This document shows, piece by piece, positions 34,939 through 43,800 of a DNA stretch of 64,000 bases. Numbering within the stretch: the first letter of the stretch is position 1; each line of letters begins with the position of its first letter. Both the position numbers and the translations under genes were made by a program. The notes under the pieces were generated by a model. The model was not told the origin of the DNA. It saw nothing but the letters and a program-made list of their open reading frames with translations, and made no database searches. This DNA is from Candidatus Aalborgicola bjergmarkensis (GTDB taxonomy: Bacteria > Pseudomonadota > Gammaproteobacteria > Burkholderiales > Burkholderiaceae_C): positions 62,001 through 126,000 of the forward strand of contig JADJFE010000032.1 of NCBI GenBank assembly GCA_016708725.1, written 5' to 3'.

Positions 34939-34990
34939 AATAGCTGTACCCGCACGTTCTGCGCGGGATTACGGTCAAAATGGCATATAA
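34939..34990 (+). repeat. Stem-loop repeat 2
   Basis: AATAGCTGTACCCGCACGTT-CTGCGCGGGATT, ending AAAATGGCATATAA. Hairpin CCCGCA/TGCGCGGG. Lies 60 bases after cysC. Confidence 0.75.
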
Positions 34991-35045
34991 AACGTGACCT
35001 GCCGGTTCACCGGTGTTTTGCGGTGCGGGTAAAACCACGCTATCC
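34980..35045 (+). pseudogene. cysC 5' remnant
   Basis: ATG-GCA-TAT-AAA, then GGTTCACCGG and GGTGCGGGTAAAACCACGCT align base by base with the start and P-loop of cysC (ATG-ACC-TAT-AAA, GGCTCACCGG, GGTGCAGGTAAGACCACACT). An in-frame TGA follows codon 5. No product is expected. Confidence 0.7.
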
Positions 35046-35106
35046 TCTTGGCTTGTTTCCATTTGGCGAGAAGCCGCAATCCTCGTTCTCACCCGATAAC
35101 ACCACC

Positions 35107-35349
35107 ATGCCAAGTCCAATCTTTCTCGATGGTCGCATCACCATAGACCCAGACCTCTGCAATGGTCGACCGACTCTGCGAGGTAAACGCATAGCCGTCC
35201 AGACTGTGCTTGACTTCCTTGGTGCCGGAGACAGCGAAGCTGATATTCTTGAACAATACCCCAGTCTCGAACCGGACGACATACGAGCTTGCCTGCGCTT
35301 TGCTACCGGGTTGATGGACAAGCACTACGAGGTAGTCCAGATCGCGTGA
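35107..35349 (+). CDS. DUF433 antitoxin
   Basis: 80 residues from ATG 35107 (MPSPIFLDGRITIDPDLCNG). DUF433 signature: I-D-P-x-x-C-N-G-R-P-T-L-R-G-K-R-I, then a winged-helix-like L-E-Q-Y-P-S-L-E-P-D-D-I-R-A-C-L. The frame is open further upstream but that part is repeat sequence. It precedes a DUF5615 toxin by two bases, the standard pairing. Confidence 0.88.
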   Translation: MPSPIFLDGRITIDPDLCNGRPTLRGKRIAVQTVLDFLGAGDSEADILEQYPSLEPDDIRACLRFATGLMDKHYEVVQIA

Positions 35350-35351
35350 CG

Positions 35352-35693
35352 ATGGCACGCTACCTGATTGATGCCAATCTGCCTTACCGATTTTCGCTAT
35401 GGCATGGTGATGCGTATCTGCATGTTTTCGACCTTGGCGATGACTTGCAAGACAGCGCAATCTGGAGCTACGCGCGTGAAAACAATCTGACGATTGTGAC
35501 CAAGGATGCCGACTTTTCTGACCGAATGATGATCAGCGAGCCACCACCACGCATCATTCACCTGCGCGTTGGCAACATGCGATTACGGGATTTGTCCGAA
35601 TTTTTGCAACGAATCTGGCCCAGGGTTACACAACTCGGTGCCAGCAGCAGACTGGTTATCGTCCGACCGACCCTGATCGAATGCGTCTCGTAA
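35352..35693 (+). CDS. DUF5615 PIN-like toxin
   Basis: 113 residues from ATG 35352 (MARYLIDANLPYRFSLWHGD). The PIN-like acidic residues are present in L-I-D-A-N-L-P, D-S-A-I-W-S-Y-A-R-E and T-K-D-A-D-F-S-D. Predicted RNase of a type II module with the DUF433 gene upstream. Downstream lies stem-loop repeat 3. Confidence 0.88.
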   Translation: MARYLIDANLPYRFSLWHGDAYLHVFDLGDDLQDSAIWSYARENNLTIVTKDADFSDRMMISEPPPRIIHLRVGNMRLRDLSEFLQRIWPRVTQLGASSRLVIVRPTLIECVS

Positions 35694-35706
35694 TGGAGAA
35701 GTTATT

Positions 35707-35758
35707 CATATCTACTCACGCAATGTCCATGCGGGCTAGCGGCCAAAATGGCATATAA
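35707..35758 (+). repeat. Stem-loop repeat 3 (degenerate left arm)
   Basis: CATATCTACTCACGCAATGT-CCATGCGGGCTAGC then GGCCAAAATGGCATATA. Right arm well conserved. It directly adjoins the truncated DUF3368 toxin. Confidence 0.65.
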
Positions 35759-35773
35759 CTCGTGGCCTCTGTG

Positions 35774-35853
35774 AAGGGTTGCAGCCACTGCAAACCATTG
35801 ACGCGCGCCAGCCCGATCAATGGGCTGGCATCGGTCAGGACGATGCCAGCCAT
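35774..35853 (-). pseudogene. DUF3368 toxin, 5' remnant (copy A)
   Basis: Starts M-A-G-I-V-L-T-D-A-S-P-L-I-G-L-A-R-V at 35853, overlapping the antitoxin end by 19 bases. Homology with copy B (60216-60455) ends at 35774, where repeat 3 sequence begins, leaving about 26 of the usual ~150 codons. Confidence 0.75.
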
Positions 35854-36179
35854 TGCTCTAGCGTATCCATGTCGTTGTGGGCCTCGGATTCACTGAGCCG
35901 AACCACGGCAATACCCAGCCGTGAAACATGCGAGGCAAACTGCCCGACATCCATTGCCGCAAGCGCCGCCGCCCGTCCCAGCGACAGATGCCCATCACGA
36001 AACAAGGCGGTTGCCAGCGCTGGCTTGACACCTTTTCCGTCCAGCAGCCCACCGGCGCTGACACCCATCAACAAGGCATTGGGTTGATCGCGGTTCATCA
36101 CCACCACCAAGTCCTTTTGCGCCAGGCGCAGCGCAGCAGTGGGGTTGTTCTTGAGACCGCTCACATTCACCATTTCCAT
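35835..36179 (-). CDS. Two-part antitoxin, Phd-like plus UPF0175-like (copy A)
   Basis: 114 residues. The N-terminal half is Phd-like (MEMVNVSGLKNNPTAALRLA, V-V-V-M-N-R-D-Q-P-N-A-L-L-M-G). The C-terminal half resembles UPF0175 antitoxins (L-F-R-D-G-H-L-S-L-G-R-A-A-A-L-A-A-M, then F-A-S-H-V-S-R-L-G-I-A-V-V). UPF0175 normally pairs with DUF3368 toxins, and a DUF3368 start overlaps its 3' end. The toxin is truncated, so this is an orphan antitoxin. The protein of the distant copy B is identical. Confidence 0.82.
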   Translation of the reverse strand: MEMVNVSGLKNNPTAALRLAQKDLVVVMNRDQPNALLMGVSAGGLLDGKGVKPALATALFRDGHLSLGRAAALAAMDVGQFASHVSRLGIAVVRLSESEAHNDMDTLEQWLASS

Positions 36180-36606
36180 ACCTATCTCCTATGGGAACAA
36201 TGCATGGGAAGCATCGTAACCGATTCATATCAAACCCCCCAGGGCAAATTTGTTCTTGCGCTAATTCATTGACCCTGCGCTGGTTGGCAGCCAAGCTGGC
36301 CTGACGACCATTGCCGGGTTGACCCAATGCACAACCAAGCGCCACCGGTTTCACCGCACACGTTTAAGATAACTCGGCCTGTAGCCCAAGCTGGGTCTGC
36401 GCAAGCAGATAGCATAAAAATAGTGAAGTGGTGGCCGATCAAAACCTGTTGCCAAGCCGCTCACGCCCGCTGGCGCAACAAGGTGGGCAATCCGGCGCTG
36501 ATGTGCGATGGCACAATCCAATCCTCATTGACCGGTTTAAAATATCTTCAACTGGGGTGCACTCGACATGACGCAAATTGCGACCATCATTTTGCCAAGC
36601 CAAGCC

Positions 36607-36779
36607 GCCAATCCGTTTCGCTCCTTGCGGGCTGCGAGACTGCACCGCATCCGCCTGGCATACGCTGCAACAGTCGGCGGGAAAACGTGGTCTGTCCCCT
36701 ATTTCTTGCGTTTGGCTTATTTTTAATGTTTCTTGGCTGGTGACGTTCGGGATTCTCGAAAAACAAACAAAATCGACCC
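36607..36779. other. Unique intergenic segment
   Basis: A possible 51-codon frame from ATG 36568 (M-T-Q-I-A-T-I-I-L-P-S-Q-A) continues to about 36723, but no family or ribosome site supports it. Nothing else seen. Confidence 0.3.
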
Positions 36780-37262
36780 ATGGGAAAAGCCTTCATTTAC
36801 CTTGAAACATCTGTGATTTCTTACCTGACCTCGCGGCCCAGTCGAGATGGTTTGGCTGCTGCACGACAGGCGTTGACGCATGATTGGTGGGCATCGGTCG
36901 ATAAAGCAAGCCTGTCGATTTCAGACTTGGTGCTGCAAGAAATCGCACGCGGTGATCCACAGGCCGCCAGCCGTAGGTTGGCGCTGGTTGGCGGTTTGAA
37001 TCGCATCGTGGCTCACGCGCAAACGGATTTGTTGGCCAATCGATTGATGCAGGCGGAGGTTGTTCCTGAATCTGAACCTGAAGATGCGGCCCACATCCCA
37101 ATGGCCACCTTGCATGGATTCCGGTATTTGGTGACGTGGAACTTTGCCCACTTTGTCGGACCAGATGCCAAGTACCGTGTGTTTGCTGCCTTGCGGGACT
37201 GGGGTTATGCCCCGGCCCTTTTTGCAACGCCTGAAGAACTTTTGGAAGGGTCAACGCCATGA
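36780..37262 (+). CDS. PIN-domain VapC-like toxin
   Basis: 160 residues, MGKAFIYLETSVISYLTSRP at the start: first acidic position is Glu rather than the usual Asp (Y-L-E-T-S-V). Further acidic sites in S-I-S-D-L-V-L-Q-E-I-A-R-G and the C-terminal W-N-F-A-H-F. Matches the PIN branch that begins Y-x-E-T-S. Predicted RNase. It precedes its antitoxin, overlapping by four bases (ATGA), an inverted order for VapBC. Confidence 0.88.
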   Translation: MGKAFIYLETSVISYLTSRPSRDGLAAARQALTHDWWASVDKASLSISDLVLQEIARGDPQAASRRLALVGGLNRIVAHAQTDLLANRLMQAEVVPESEPEDAAHIPMATLHGFRYLVTWNFAHFVGPDAKYRVFAALRDWGYAPALFATPEELLEGSTP

Positions 37263-37483
37263 ACACCTCACGATCACCGCTGTCCGACAGCATTCAAGCC
37301 CATGTCGCAGCGCCACCGACACTCGGCACCAGGCCAATGCGTCACGATCCGATTCTGGAAGAACTCTGGGCGGTAAAAGCCCGTCTTAACGCACAAGCCA
37401 ATTACGATGTCAAGCGCCTGCTGGCAGATGCCGCTGCCACTGCAGCCGGCCTGACCGATGCGAACGGGCAACTGCGTTTTTGA
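37259..37483 (+). CDS. Antitoxin partner of the PIN toxin
   Basis: 74 residues. A proline-rich N-terminus is followed by M-R-H-D-P-I-L-E-E-L-W-A-V-K-A-R-L-N-A-Q-A, a helix common in short antitoxins that bind this PIN branch. Function is inferred mainly from the overlap with the toxin. Confidence 0.72.
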   Translation: MNTSRSPLSDSIQAHVAAPPTLGTRPMRHDPILEELWAVKARLNAQANYDVKRLLADAAATAAGLTDANGQLRF

Positions 37484-37817
37484 TGCCTGGACCATCGCCA
37501 TTCAAGACAGGCGCAGTGATTTTGGGGTCGGATGCCGATTCGGCTTGGGCGGGGCGGTGGGTTTGGCCGCAGGCATTGTGCTGAATCGGCGGCGAGTCAA
37601 AGCATGTGGCCCGACTGATCTACGCCCGCTGGCCCAACCAGCAAAGCCTTGCGTTGCTGATGCGCGATGGCACAATCCAATCCTCATTGACCGGTTTAAA
37701 AAATCTTCAACTGGGGTGCACTTGACATGACGCAAATTGCGACCATCATTTTGCCAAGCCAAGCCAAGCCAAGCCAAGCCTGAGCTAGCTGGCGGGCTTG
37801 CACAGCAACCCTTTATT
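37484..37817. other. Gene debris and repeat sequence
   Basis: No intact gene. The last ~135 bases before 37780 repeat 61090-61228, including the I-Q-S-S-L-T-G-L-K-N-L-Q-L-G-C-T tail and a (GCCAA)5 run at 37753-37780. Just upstream, two short frames (S-D-A-D-S-A-W-A-G-R-W and H-V-A-R-L-I-Y-A-R-W-P-N) look like a frameshifted relic. Confidence 0.45.
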
Positions 37818-37869
37818 GATAGCTGCCCCCGCACATTCCACGGGGGCTAGTGACCGAAATGGCACATAA
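37818..37869 (+). repeat. Stem-loop repeat 4
   Basis: GATAGCTGCCCCCGCACATT-CCACGGGGGCTAG, ending GAAATGGCACATAAG. Hairpin CCCCCG/CGGGGG: both arms changed together compared with repeat 2. Confidence 0.8.
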
Positions 37870-37906
37870 GAATGCATGGATGTGGTGACGGATGCTTCGG
37901 ATAAAA

Positions 37907-37942
37907 GCAGTGGCACGCATTTGCAGCCTGCACAAGCCTTGA
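37907..37942 (+). pseudogene. cysC 3' remnant (1)
   Basis: Reads A-V-A-R-I-C-S-L-H-K-P then TGA; cysC ends A-V-E-R-I-C-S-L-H-R-S then TGA. After the stop, a 107-base insertion (37946-38052) flanked by CTTGAGCA repeats separates it from sequence matching the true cysC 3' flank. Confidence 0.75.
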
Positions 37943-38117
37943 GCATGAACGCAAAAATTGAGGCATAGCATCCGCTGCTGTGCTGGAATTCGGTTATTCT
38001 GTTCCGATTGATCTCCATCTCCACTCGGTGGTACTGCCATGTCAATTTCAAACTTGAGCATAAGCGTGATTGCGACCCATCACGGCTTATCTTTGTCTTG
38101 TGATTTGCTGCTTAATT

Positions 38118-38170
38118 GATAGCTTTTCCCGCACATTCCACAAGGGCTAGGGGCCGAAATGGTACATTAA
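38118..38170 (+). repeat. Stem-loop repeat 5
   Basis: GATAGCTTTTCCCGCACATT-CCACAAGGGCTAG, ending GAAATGGTACATTAA. The ATG of the DUF2887 gene begins 3 bases after it, so it forms the gene's 5' leader. Confidence 0.8.
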
Positions 38171-38173
38171 ATA

Positions 38174-39034
38174 ATGAAAACAGATACTCTCTTTTACCGG
38201 TTGTTTCAACGCAGGCCACAATTGGCGCTCGAACTGTTGGGCCTGAACTACCGTGGAGAAAATTACCACTTCGGTTCGGAAGAAATAAAACAAACGGCGT
38301 TTCGCATTGATGGAATTTTTAAGCCAATAGCAGGTGAACCGGAGCAGCCGATTATCTTTGCCGAAGTGCAATACCAGCCAGATGCGGATTTTTATGGCCG
38401 ATTTATCAGTGAAATAACCTTGTACCTGCGCCTGCACAAACCAGGGCGGCGCTGGCTGGCGTTTGTCATATACCCGACACGAAGCGCTGAAAAACCGGCG
38501 AGCATAGAATTTGAGCCCTTTATGGGTTTGCCACAATTACACAGGATTTACCTGAAAGATTATCAAAACCGGAAAAACCTCTCGCCGACCCTGGAGCTGA
38601 TTCGACTGATTGCCAGTGGTAAATCGCAAACCATGGATTTGGCGCGAGAATTGGTCAAGCGTCGTGATGGAATGGGTCAGGATGACCTGAATTTTATTGA
38701 AACCATTCTGGTATACAAATTACCAAACCTGAGTCGCAAGGAGATTATTGCCATGTTAGCTTTAAATGATATTGAATTGAAACAAACCCGTTTTTATCAG
38801 GAAATTGCGGAAGAGGAAGGCGAAAAAGGTCGCCAGCAAGGCCGTCAGCAAGAAAGTCTGCGCCTGGTTGGCCGGATGCTGCGGCACAAGTTTGGCGTCA
38901 GTGCCGAATTGCAGCAAGCCGAGCAAAAATTGTCGGCGCTAAGCGTCGAGCAACTTGAAGATCTGGCCGAAGCCCTGTTGGACTTTACCGATGGTCAGGA
39001 GTTAACGCGCTGGTTGGCAAATAAGCTGGCCTGA
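38174..39034 (+). CDS. DUF2887/DUF4351 protein (Rpn-like putative nuclease), copy A
   Basis: 286 residues. The N-terminal DUF2887 shows the PD-(D/E)xK-type core: F-R-I-D-G-I-F-K-P, then I-F-A-E-V-Q-Y-Q (E-x-Q). A basic Q/R/G linker (E-K-G-R-Q-Q-G-R-Q-Q-E) leads to a C-terminal DUF4351 (L-S-A-L-S-V-E-Q-L-E-D-L-A-E-A-L-L-D-F). These proteins are related to recombination-promoting Rpn nucleases; activity here is inferred. Intact, no good ribosome site beyond the repeat leader. Closest relatives are copies at 58266 and 63000. Confidence 0.88.
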   Translation: MKTDTLFYRLFQRRPQLALELLGLNYRGENYHFGSEEIKQTAFRIDGIFKPIAGEPEQPIIFAEVQYQPDADFYGRFISEITLYLRLHKPGRRWLAFVIYPTRSAEKPASIEFEPFMGLPQLHRIYLKDYQNRKNLSPTLELIRLIASGKSQTMDLARELVKRRDGMGQDDLNFIETILVYKLPNLSRKEIIAMLALNDIELKQTRFYQEIAEEEGEKGRQQGRQQESLRLVGRMLRHKFGVSAELQQAEQKLSALSVEQLEDLAEALLDFTDGQELTRWLANKLA

Positions 39035-39128
39035 CGGTGTTGTCAGTGCTTGGTGCGTTTTTGTGCCATTCCCCTGCTTGGGTGCGATCCAGCAAGGCAT
39101 GCCCCGGTCTTATCTTTTGCTAACAAGT

Positions 39129-39181
39129 TAATAGCTGCCCCCGCACATTCCACAGGGGCTAGTGGCCGAAATGGCACATAA
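39129..39181 (+). repeat. Stem-loop repeat 6
   Basis: TAATAGCTGCCCCCGCACAT-TCCACAGGGGCTAG, ending GAAATGGCACATAAG. Follows the DUF2887 gene by ~94 bases that are shared with copies B and C. Confidence 0.8.
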
Positions 39182-39218
39182 GAACGCATGGATGTGGTGA
39201 CGGATGCTTCGGATAAAA

Positions 39219-39254
39219 GCAGTGGCACGCATTTGCAGCCTGCACAAGCCTTGA
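39219..39254 (+). pseudogene. cysC 3' remnant (2)
   Basis: Same A-V-A-R-I-C-S-L-H-K-P-stop unit with the same 107-base insertion behind it, inside the 559-base gap 39035-39593. No gene in the gap. Confidence 0.75.
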
Positions 39255-39429
39255 GCACGAACGCAAAAATTGAGACCTAGCATCCGCTGCTGTGCTGGAA
39301 TTCGGTTACCCTGTTCCGATTGATCTCCATCTCCACTCGGTGGTACTGCCATGTCAATTTCAAACTTGAGCATAAGCGTGATTGCGACCCATCACGGCTT
39401 ATCTTTGTCTTGTGATTTGCTGCTTAATT

Positions 39430-39481
39430 GATAGCTGTACCCGCACGTTCTGCGGGGGCTGGCGCTCAAAATGGCATATAA
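39430..39481 (+). repeat. Stem-loop repeat 7
   Basis: GATAGCTGTACCCGCACGTT-CTGCGGGGGCTGG, ending AAAATGGCATATA. Fused directly to a cysC 5' remnant. Confidence 0.8.
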
Positions 39482-39536
39482 AACGTGACCTGCCGGTTCA
39501 CCGGCGTTTTGCGGTGCGGGTGAAACCGCGCTATCC
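39471..39536 (+). pseudogene. cysC 5' remnant (2)
   Basis: ATGGCATATAAAACGTGACC then GGTTCACCGG and GGTGCGGGTGAAACCGCGCT: the degraded first codons and P-loop of cysC, with the same early TGA. Serves now as leader of the PDDEXK_2 gene. Confidence 0.7.
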
Positions 39537-39593
39537 TGTGGGCCTATTCCCATTGGCACCACGGCTGTTTGACCCAAAGATAAAGCGTTAACC

Positions 39594-40499
39594 ATGATCA
39601 GCAAATACTTTAACCCCTACACCGATTTTGGTTTCAAAAAACTGTTTGGCGAGGAAGCCAGCAAAGACCTGCTCGTTGATTTTTTGAATCAACTGCTGCC
39701 ACCGCAGCATCAGATTGCAGAGTTGAGCTTCAAAAATACCGAAAACATGTCCGCCACGGTAGAGCAGCGCAAATCTGTTTTCGATATTTATTGCCAAAGT
39801 GCGTCAGGTGAGCGTTTTATTGTCGAAATGCAAAAGGCCAGCATGAAGTTTTTTAAAGACCGCTCGCTGTTTTATTCGACTTTTCCGATCCGTGAGCAAG
39901 GCAAGAAAGGCGAGTGGGATTTCTATCTGTTGCCGGTTTACTTTATTGCCATTCTGAATTTCAAATATGATGAAAAAGAAGAAGAGCGCAAATTTCGCCG
40001 CGATGTTTGTCTGAAAGACCAGGACGGGGCTATTTTTTATGACAAATTGCATTTCAAGTTTTTACAGATGCCTTTATTTAATAAGCAGGAGCATGAGCTT
40101 GAAACGCACTTTGACAAGTGGATATATTTTCTGAAACATCTGGAGGACTTTGACCATATTCCGGCCATTTTGAATGAACCGATCTTTCAAAAAGGTTTTG
40201 ATATAGCGGAACTGGCGCATCTGAGCAGCGACCAGTACGATGATTATCTGAAGAGCGTTTTTTCCGACAACGATATGAAGGCCATGGTGAAGACTGCTGC
40301 CGATGCGGCTTTTTCCGACGGCAAGATAGAAGGCAGGATAGAAGGTGAGAAAAATGGCAAGATTGGAATTGCAAAAACCATGTTGGCTGCCGGTTTTGAT
40401 CTTGACACGATAGCCAAAATCACACAACTGACGTTGACCGAGATTCAGACGTTGGAAGCAAGTAGCCAAGGCCCGGATGGCACGTTGCTAACAAGTTGA
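39594..40499 (+). CDS. PDDEXK_2 (Rpn-family) putative nuclease/transposase, copy A
   Basis: 301 residues. Begins MISKYFNPYTDFGFKKLFGE, the PDDEXK_2/Rpn signature (D-F-G-F-K-x-L-F-G). The active-site strand is F-D-I-Y-C-Q-S-A-S-G-E-R-F-I-V-E-M-Q (D...E-x-Q). Then F-Y-L-L-P-V-Y-F-I-A-I-L-N-F, and a C-terminal region with a G-K-I-E-G-R-I-E-G repeat linker. Related Rpn proteins cut DNA and promote recombination. The stop codon TGA overlaps the first bases of repeat 8. Confidence 0.9.
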   Translation: MISKYFNPYTDFGFKKLFGEEASKDLLVDFLNQLLPPQHQIAELSFKNTENMSATVEQRKSVFDIYCQSASGERFIVEMQKASMKFFKDRSLFYSTFPIREQGKKGEWDFYLLPVYFIAILNFKYDEKEEERKFRRDVCLKDQDGAIFYDKLHFKFLQMPLFNKQEHELETHFDKWIYFLKHLEDFDHIPAILNEPIFQKGFDIAELAHLSSDQYDDYLKSVFSDNDMKAMVKTAADAAFSDGKIEGRIEGEKNGKIGIAKTMLAAGFDLDTIAKITQLTLTEIQTLEASSQGPDGTLLTS

Positions 40500-40549
40500 T
40501 AGCTGTCCCCGCACATTCCACGGGGGCTAGTGGCCGAAATGGCACATAA
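40498..40549 (+). repeat. Stem-loop repeat 8
   Basis: GATAGCTGTCCCCGCACATT-CCACGGGGGCTAG, ending GAAATGGCACATAAA. The leading TGA is the stop of the PDDEXK_2 gene. Confidence 0.8.
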
Positions 40550-40635
40550 AAACGCATGATTTTTCGTGACGGATAAACCAAATCCATGCCCACAGGGCCA
40601 CATGAACGGCATGCATACCGAATGCTGCTATTTTT

Positions 40636-40680
40636 ATAGCTGCTCCCGCACATCCTGCAAGGCGTAAAGCCAATTTTCAT
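40636..40680 (+). repeat. Stem-loop repeat 9 (divergent)
   Basis: TATAGCTGCTCCCGCACATC then CTGCAAGGCGTAAAGCCAAT. A more diverged member in the 356-base leader of the adhesin. The rest of that leader (40550-40855) shows no gene and no promoter I would commit to. Confidence 0.55.
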
Positions 40681-40855
40681 CTACAAACCATCCCGCGCCA
40701 GCTGTCACGGCCCTGCCGTAGGTCTTTAGTGATGCGCTGAACCATCCGCACATTGCGCCAATTTTCCCTAAAATCGTCTGCACAGCGCGCCGAATTTCAT
40801 TCAGTGCCGCACCACATTCCGAAACCCCATTCCCAGCAAAATTTCAGGAGAAACC

Positions 40856-43800
40856 ATGAGCGCCATTCCCGCATCCAATATTGTGGCCCCCCTTGTCCTG
40901 CGTGACGCCGATCCGCAGCAAAACAATGGTCGCCGGGAAGTGGCGTTTATTGAAAACAACGTGGCCGATTGGGAAACCCTGGCCGCTGGCGTGCGCGCCG
41001 GTGTGGAGGTGGTGGTGCTGGACAGCCGGGGCGACGGCCTGGCGCAGATGGCCGACTACCTTGGGCAGAAAGAACCCGGCAGTGTGAATGCCATCCATCT
41101 GCTGAGCCACGGCAGCAGCGGGGCCATCAACCTGGGAACTCTGACGCTGAGTAGCAACCTGAACGATCACACCGACACGCTGACCCGCATTGGCAGTGCA
41201 CTGACCGCAGACGGTGACTTTCTGGTGTACGGCTGTGAGGTGGCCGAAGGTCAGACGGGCGTGGAGTTTGTCGGGAAACTGGCGCAGGCCACCGGGGCGG
41301 ATGTGGCGGCTTCGGCTGATTTGACTGGCGCTGCTTTGTCGGGTGGCGATTGGGTATTGGAAGCAAAGTCAGGGCAAATCGACGTGGAGTCGCTTTCGAT
41401 CATTGGCTACCACGACCTTCTCGGTCTTCAGAACGTTAAGGCCAATCTTTTTTTTAACGCTGTTTCCTATGATGCGGGAACTGTTGCCGTCAATTCGGGA
41501 GTAGAGTTTCATTTTGACGCGAGTGGTTCCGGGGCGGGAAATGATTGGAATATTGATGCAGCGAACAACACGATAACAATTACGTTTGATGACAATACTG
41601 GTTTTAGCCTTGGCCAAGATTTGGGCGTGATTACACTTTCAAATGATACAAACGGCAACTTTGTTAGTTTCTCGAGCATAGTCAAGACCTCTGCAACAGG
41701 TTCCGGGTCTGATGCGGTTACAGCAACCGTTGATACGAACAACCCCACGAAGATCAATATTACTGATAATGCCGGTGGTCAAACTTGGAATGGCGGGACC
41801 ATCGTTTTTACCTTTACCCCTGTCCTCACCGGCGGCGACACCACCGCCCCCACTTTCGACGTCGCGCCGGCCACATCGGACGTGCAGCAGACCACGGTCG
41901 ACCTGTCGGCCAGCATCGATGAGGGCGGTACGGTCTACTACGTCGTGGTGGCCGATGGTGCCACCGCCCCGACCTCGGCCCAGGTGGTGGCGGGAACGAC
42001 CTACAGCAGTGTCACCATTGTCGCCAACGGCAGCCAGGCGGTCGGCTCGTCGCCCTTCACCGCCAGCTTCGACAACATCTCCGGCCTGACCGCCGGCACC
42101 GCCTACGACATCTATGTGGTCGGCCAGGACGACGAGGGCACGCCCAACCTGATGACCAGCCCCACAAAAGTGGATGTGACGACGGCGGCGCCGCCCGCCC
42201 CCACCGTCACCGGCGTCACCTCATCCACAGCCAACGGCAGCTACAACGCCGGCGACGTCATCAGCATCCAGGTGACGTTTAGCGAATCGGTCACCGTCAG
42301 CGGCACACCACAACTCACGCTGGAAACAGGGGCCACTGATCGCACCATCAACTATGCCAGCGGTAGTCCTGGCACCACGCTGACCTTTAGTTACACCGTG
42401 CAGGCCGGTGACACCTCGGCGGACCTGGACTACACCAGCACCACGGCGCTGGCACTCAACAGCGGCAGCATCGTTGCCACCACCGGCGGCGCGACTGCCA
42501 TCCTGACGCTGGCCAGTCCCGGCGCGGCCAACTCGCTGGGCGACAACAAGGCCATCGTCATCGACACCACAGCGCCCAATGCCCCATCGACGCCCAACAT
42601 GCTTGCTGGCACGGACAGCGGCTCCTCCAACTCCGATGACATCACCAACGACACGACACCCAATATCAACGGTACGACGGAAACCAACGCATCAATCACC
42701 CTCTATGACACGGATGGCATCACGGTGGTGGGCACCGGTTCGGGGAATCCGACGAACTGGCTGATCACCACCCTCACCCTGTCTGAAGGCACCCACACCA
42801 TCACCGCCAAGGCGACCGATGCGGCGGGCAATGTCTCGGTGGCATCTTCCGGGCTGACAATCACCATCGACACTTCCGCGCCTGCCGCACCCAGCACCCC
42901 CGACATGACCGCCGGCACCGACAGTGGCACGTCGAACAGCGACAAACTCACCAATGACACCACGCCCACCTTCACCGGCACTGCTGAAGCCAATGCTACC
43001 GTCACGCTGATCAGTTCGGTCAATGGCACCGTCGGTACCGCGACGGCGGACGGTTCGGGCAACTGGAGCATTACCGCCTCAACGCTGAATAGTGGCGCAC
43101 ACACCTTCACGGCAACGGCCACAGATACCGCCGGCAACGTCGGCAGCGCTTCCAGCGGCCTGTCGGTCACGATTGACGCCACCGCGCCCACGCTGACCAA
43201 CAGCACCTTGTCCTTCAGCGCCGACACAGGGGCAAGCAGTACCGACTTCATCACCAAGACCGCCGCGCAAACCATCAGCGGCACGCTGAGCGGCGTAACG
43301 ACGACTGGCGATATTGTCGAAGTATCGCTGGACAATGGCAGCACCTGGACCTCAGCGACCAACACCGTTGGCCAGAACACCTGGTCGCTGGCCGGGCAAA
43401 CGCTGACTGCCAGCAACACGCTGCAAGTGCGTGTGACCGATGCGGCAGGCAATTCGGGCACCGCTGCCACCCAGGCCTACGTGCTCGACACCACGGCCCC
43501 GGCATTGACCGGCACGGTTGGCATTGCCTCCAGCAACGCCACCAACACGCTGGCCAAGGTGGGCGACACGGTGACGGTCAGCTTCACCACCGACGGCAGT
43601 CAAAACGGCAGCCCCAGCGCCACCATCAACGGCAATGCAGCCACCATTGCGTCGGGCGGCGGCAATGCCTATACCGCGACCTACACAATGGTGGTGGGCG
43701 ACACCGAAGGCGCAGTCAGCTTTGCCATCAATGCCACAGACCTTGCTGGCAATGCCATGACCCCGGTCACCGCAGTGACCAACGCCAGCGCTGTCACCTT

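Larger units (their letters stand above)
35774..36606. repeat. Large duplicated segment, copy A
   Basis: Nearly identical (a few substitutions) to 60376-61208, offset ~24.6 kb. Contains the antitoxin, toxin start and ~420 bp of non-coding sequence (36180-36606) with gene-like debris ending in I-Q-S-S-L-T-G-L-K-x-L-Q-L-G-C-T. The right end lies in a (GCCAA)n run. Confidence 0.85.
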
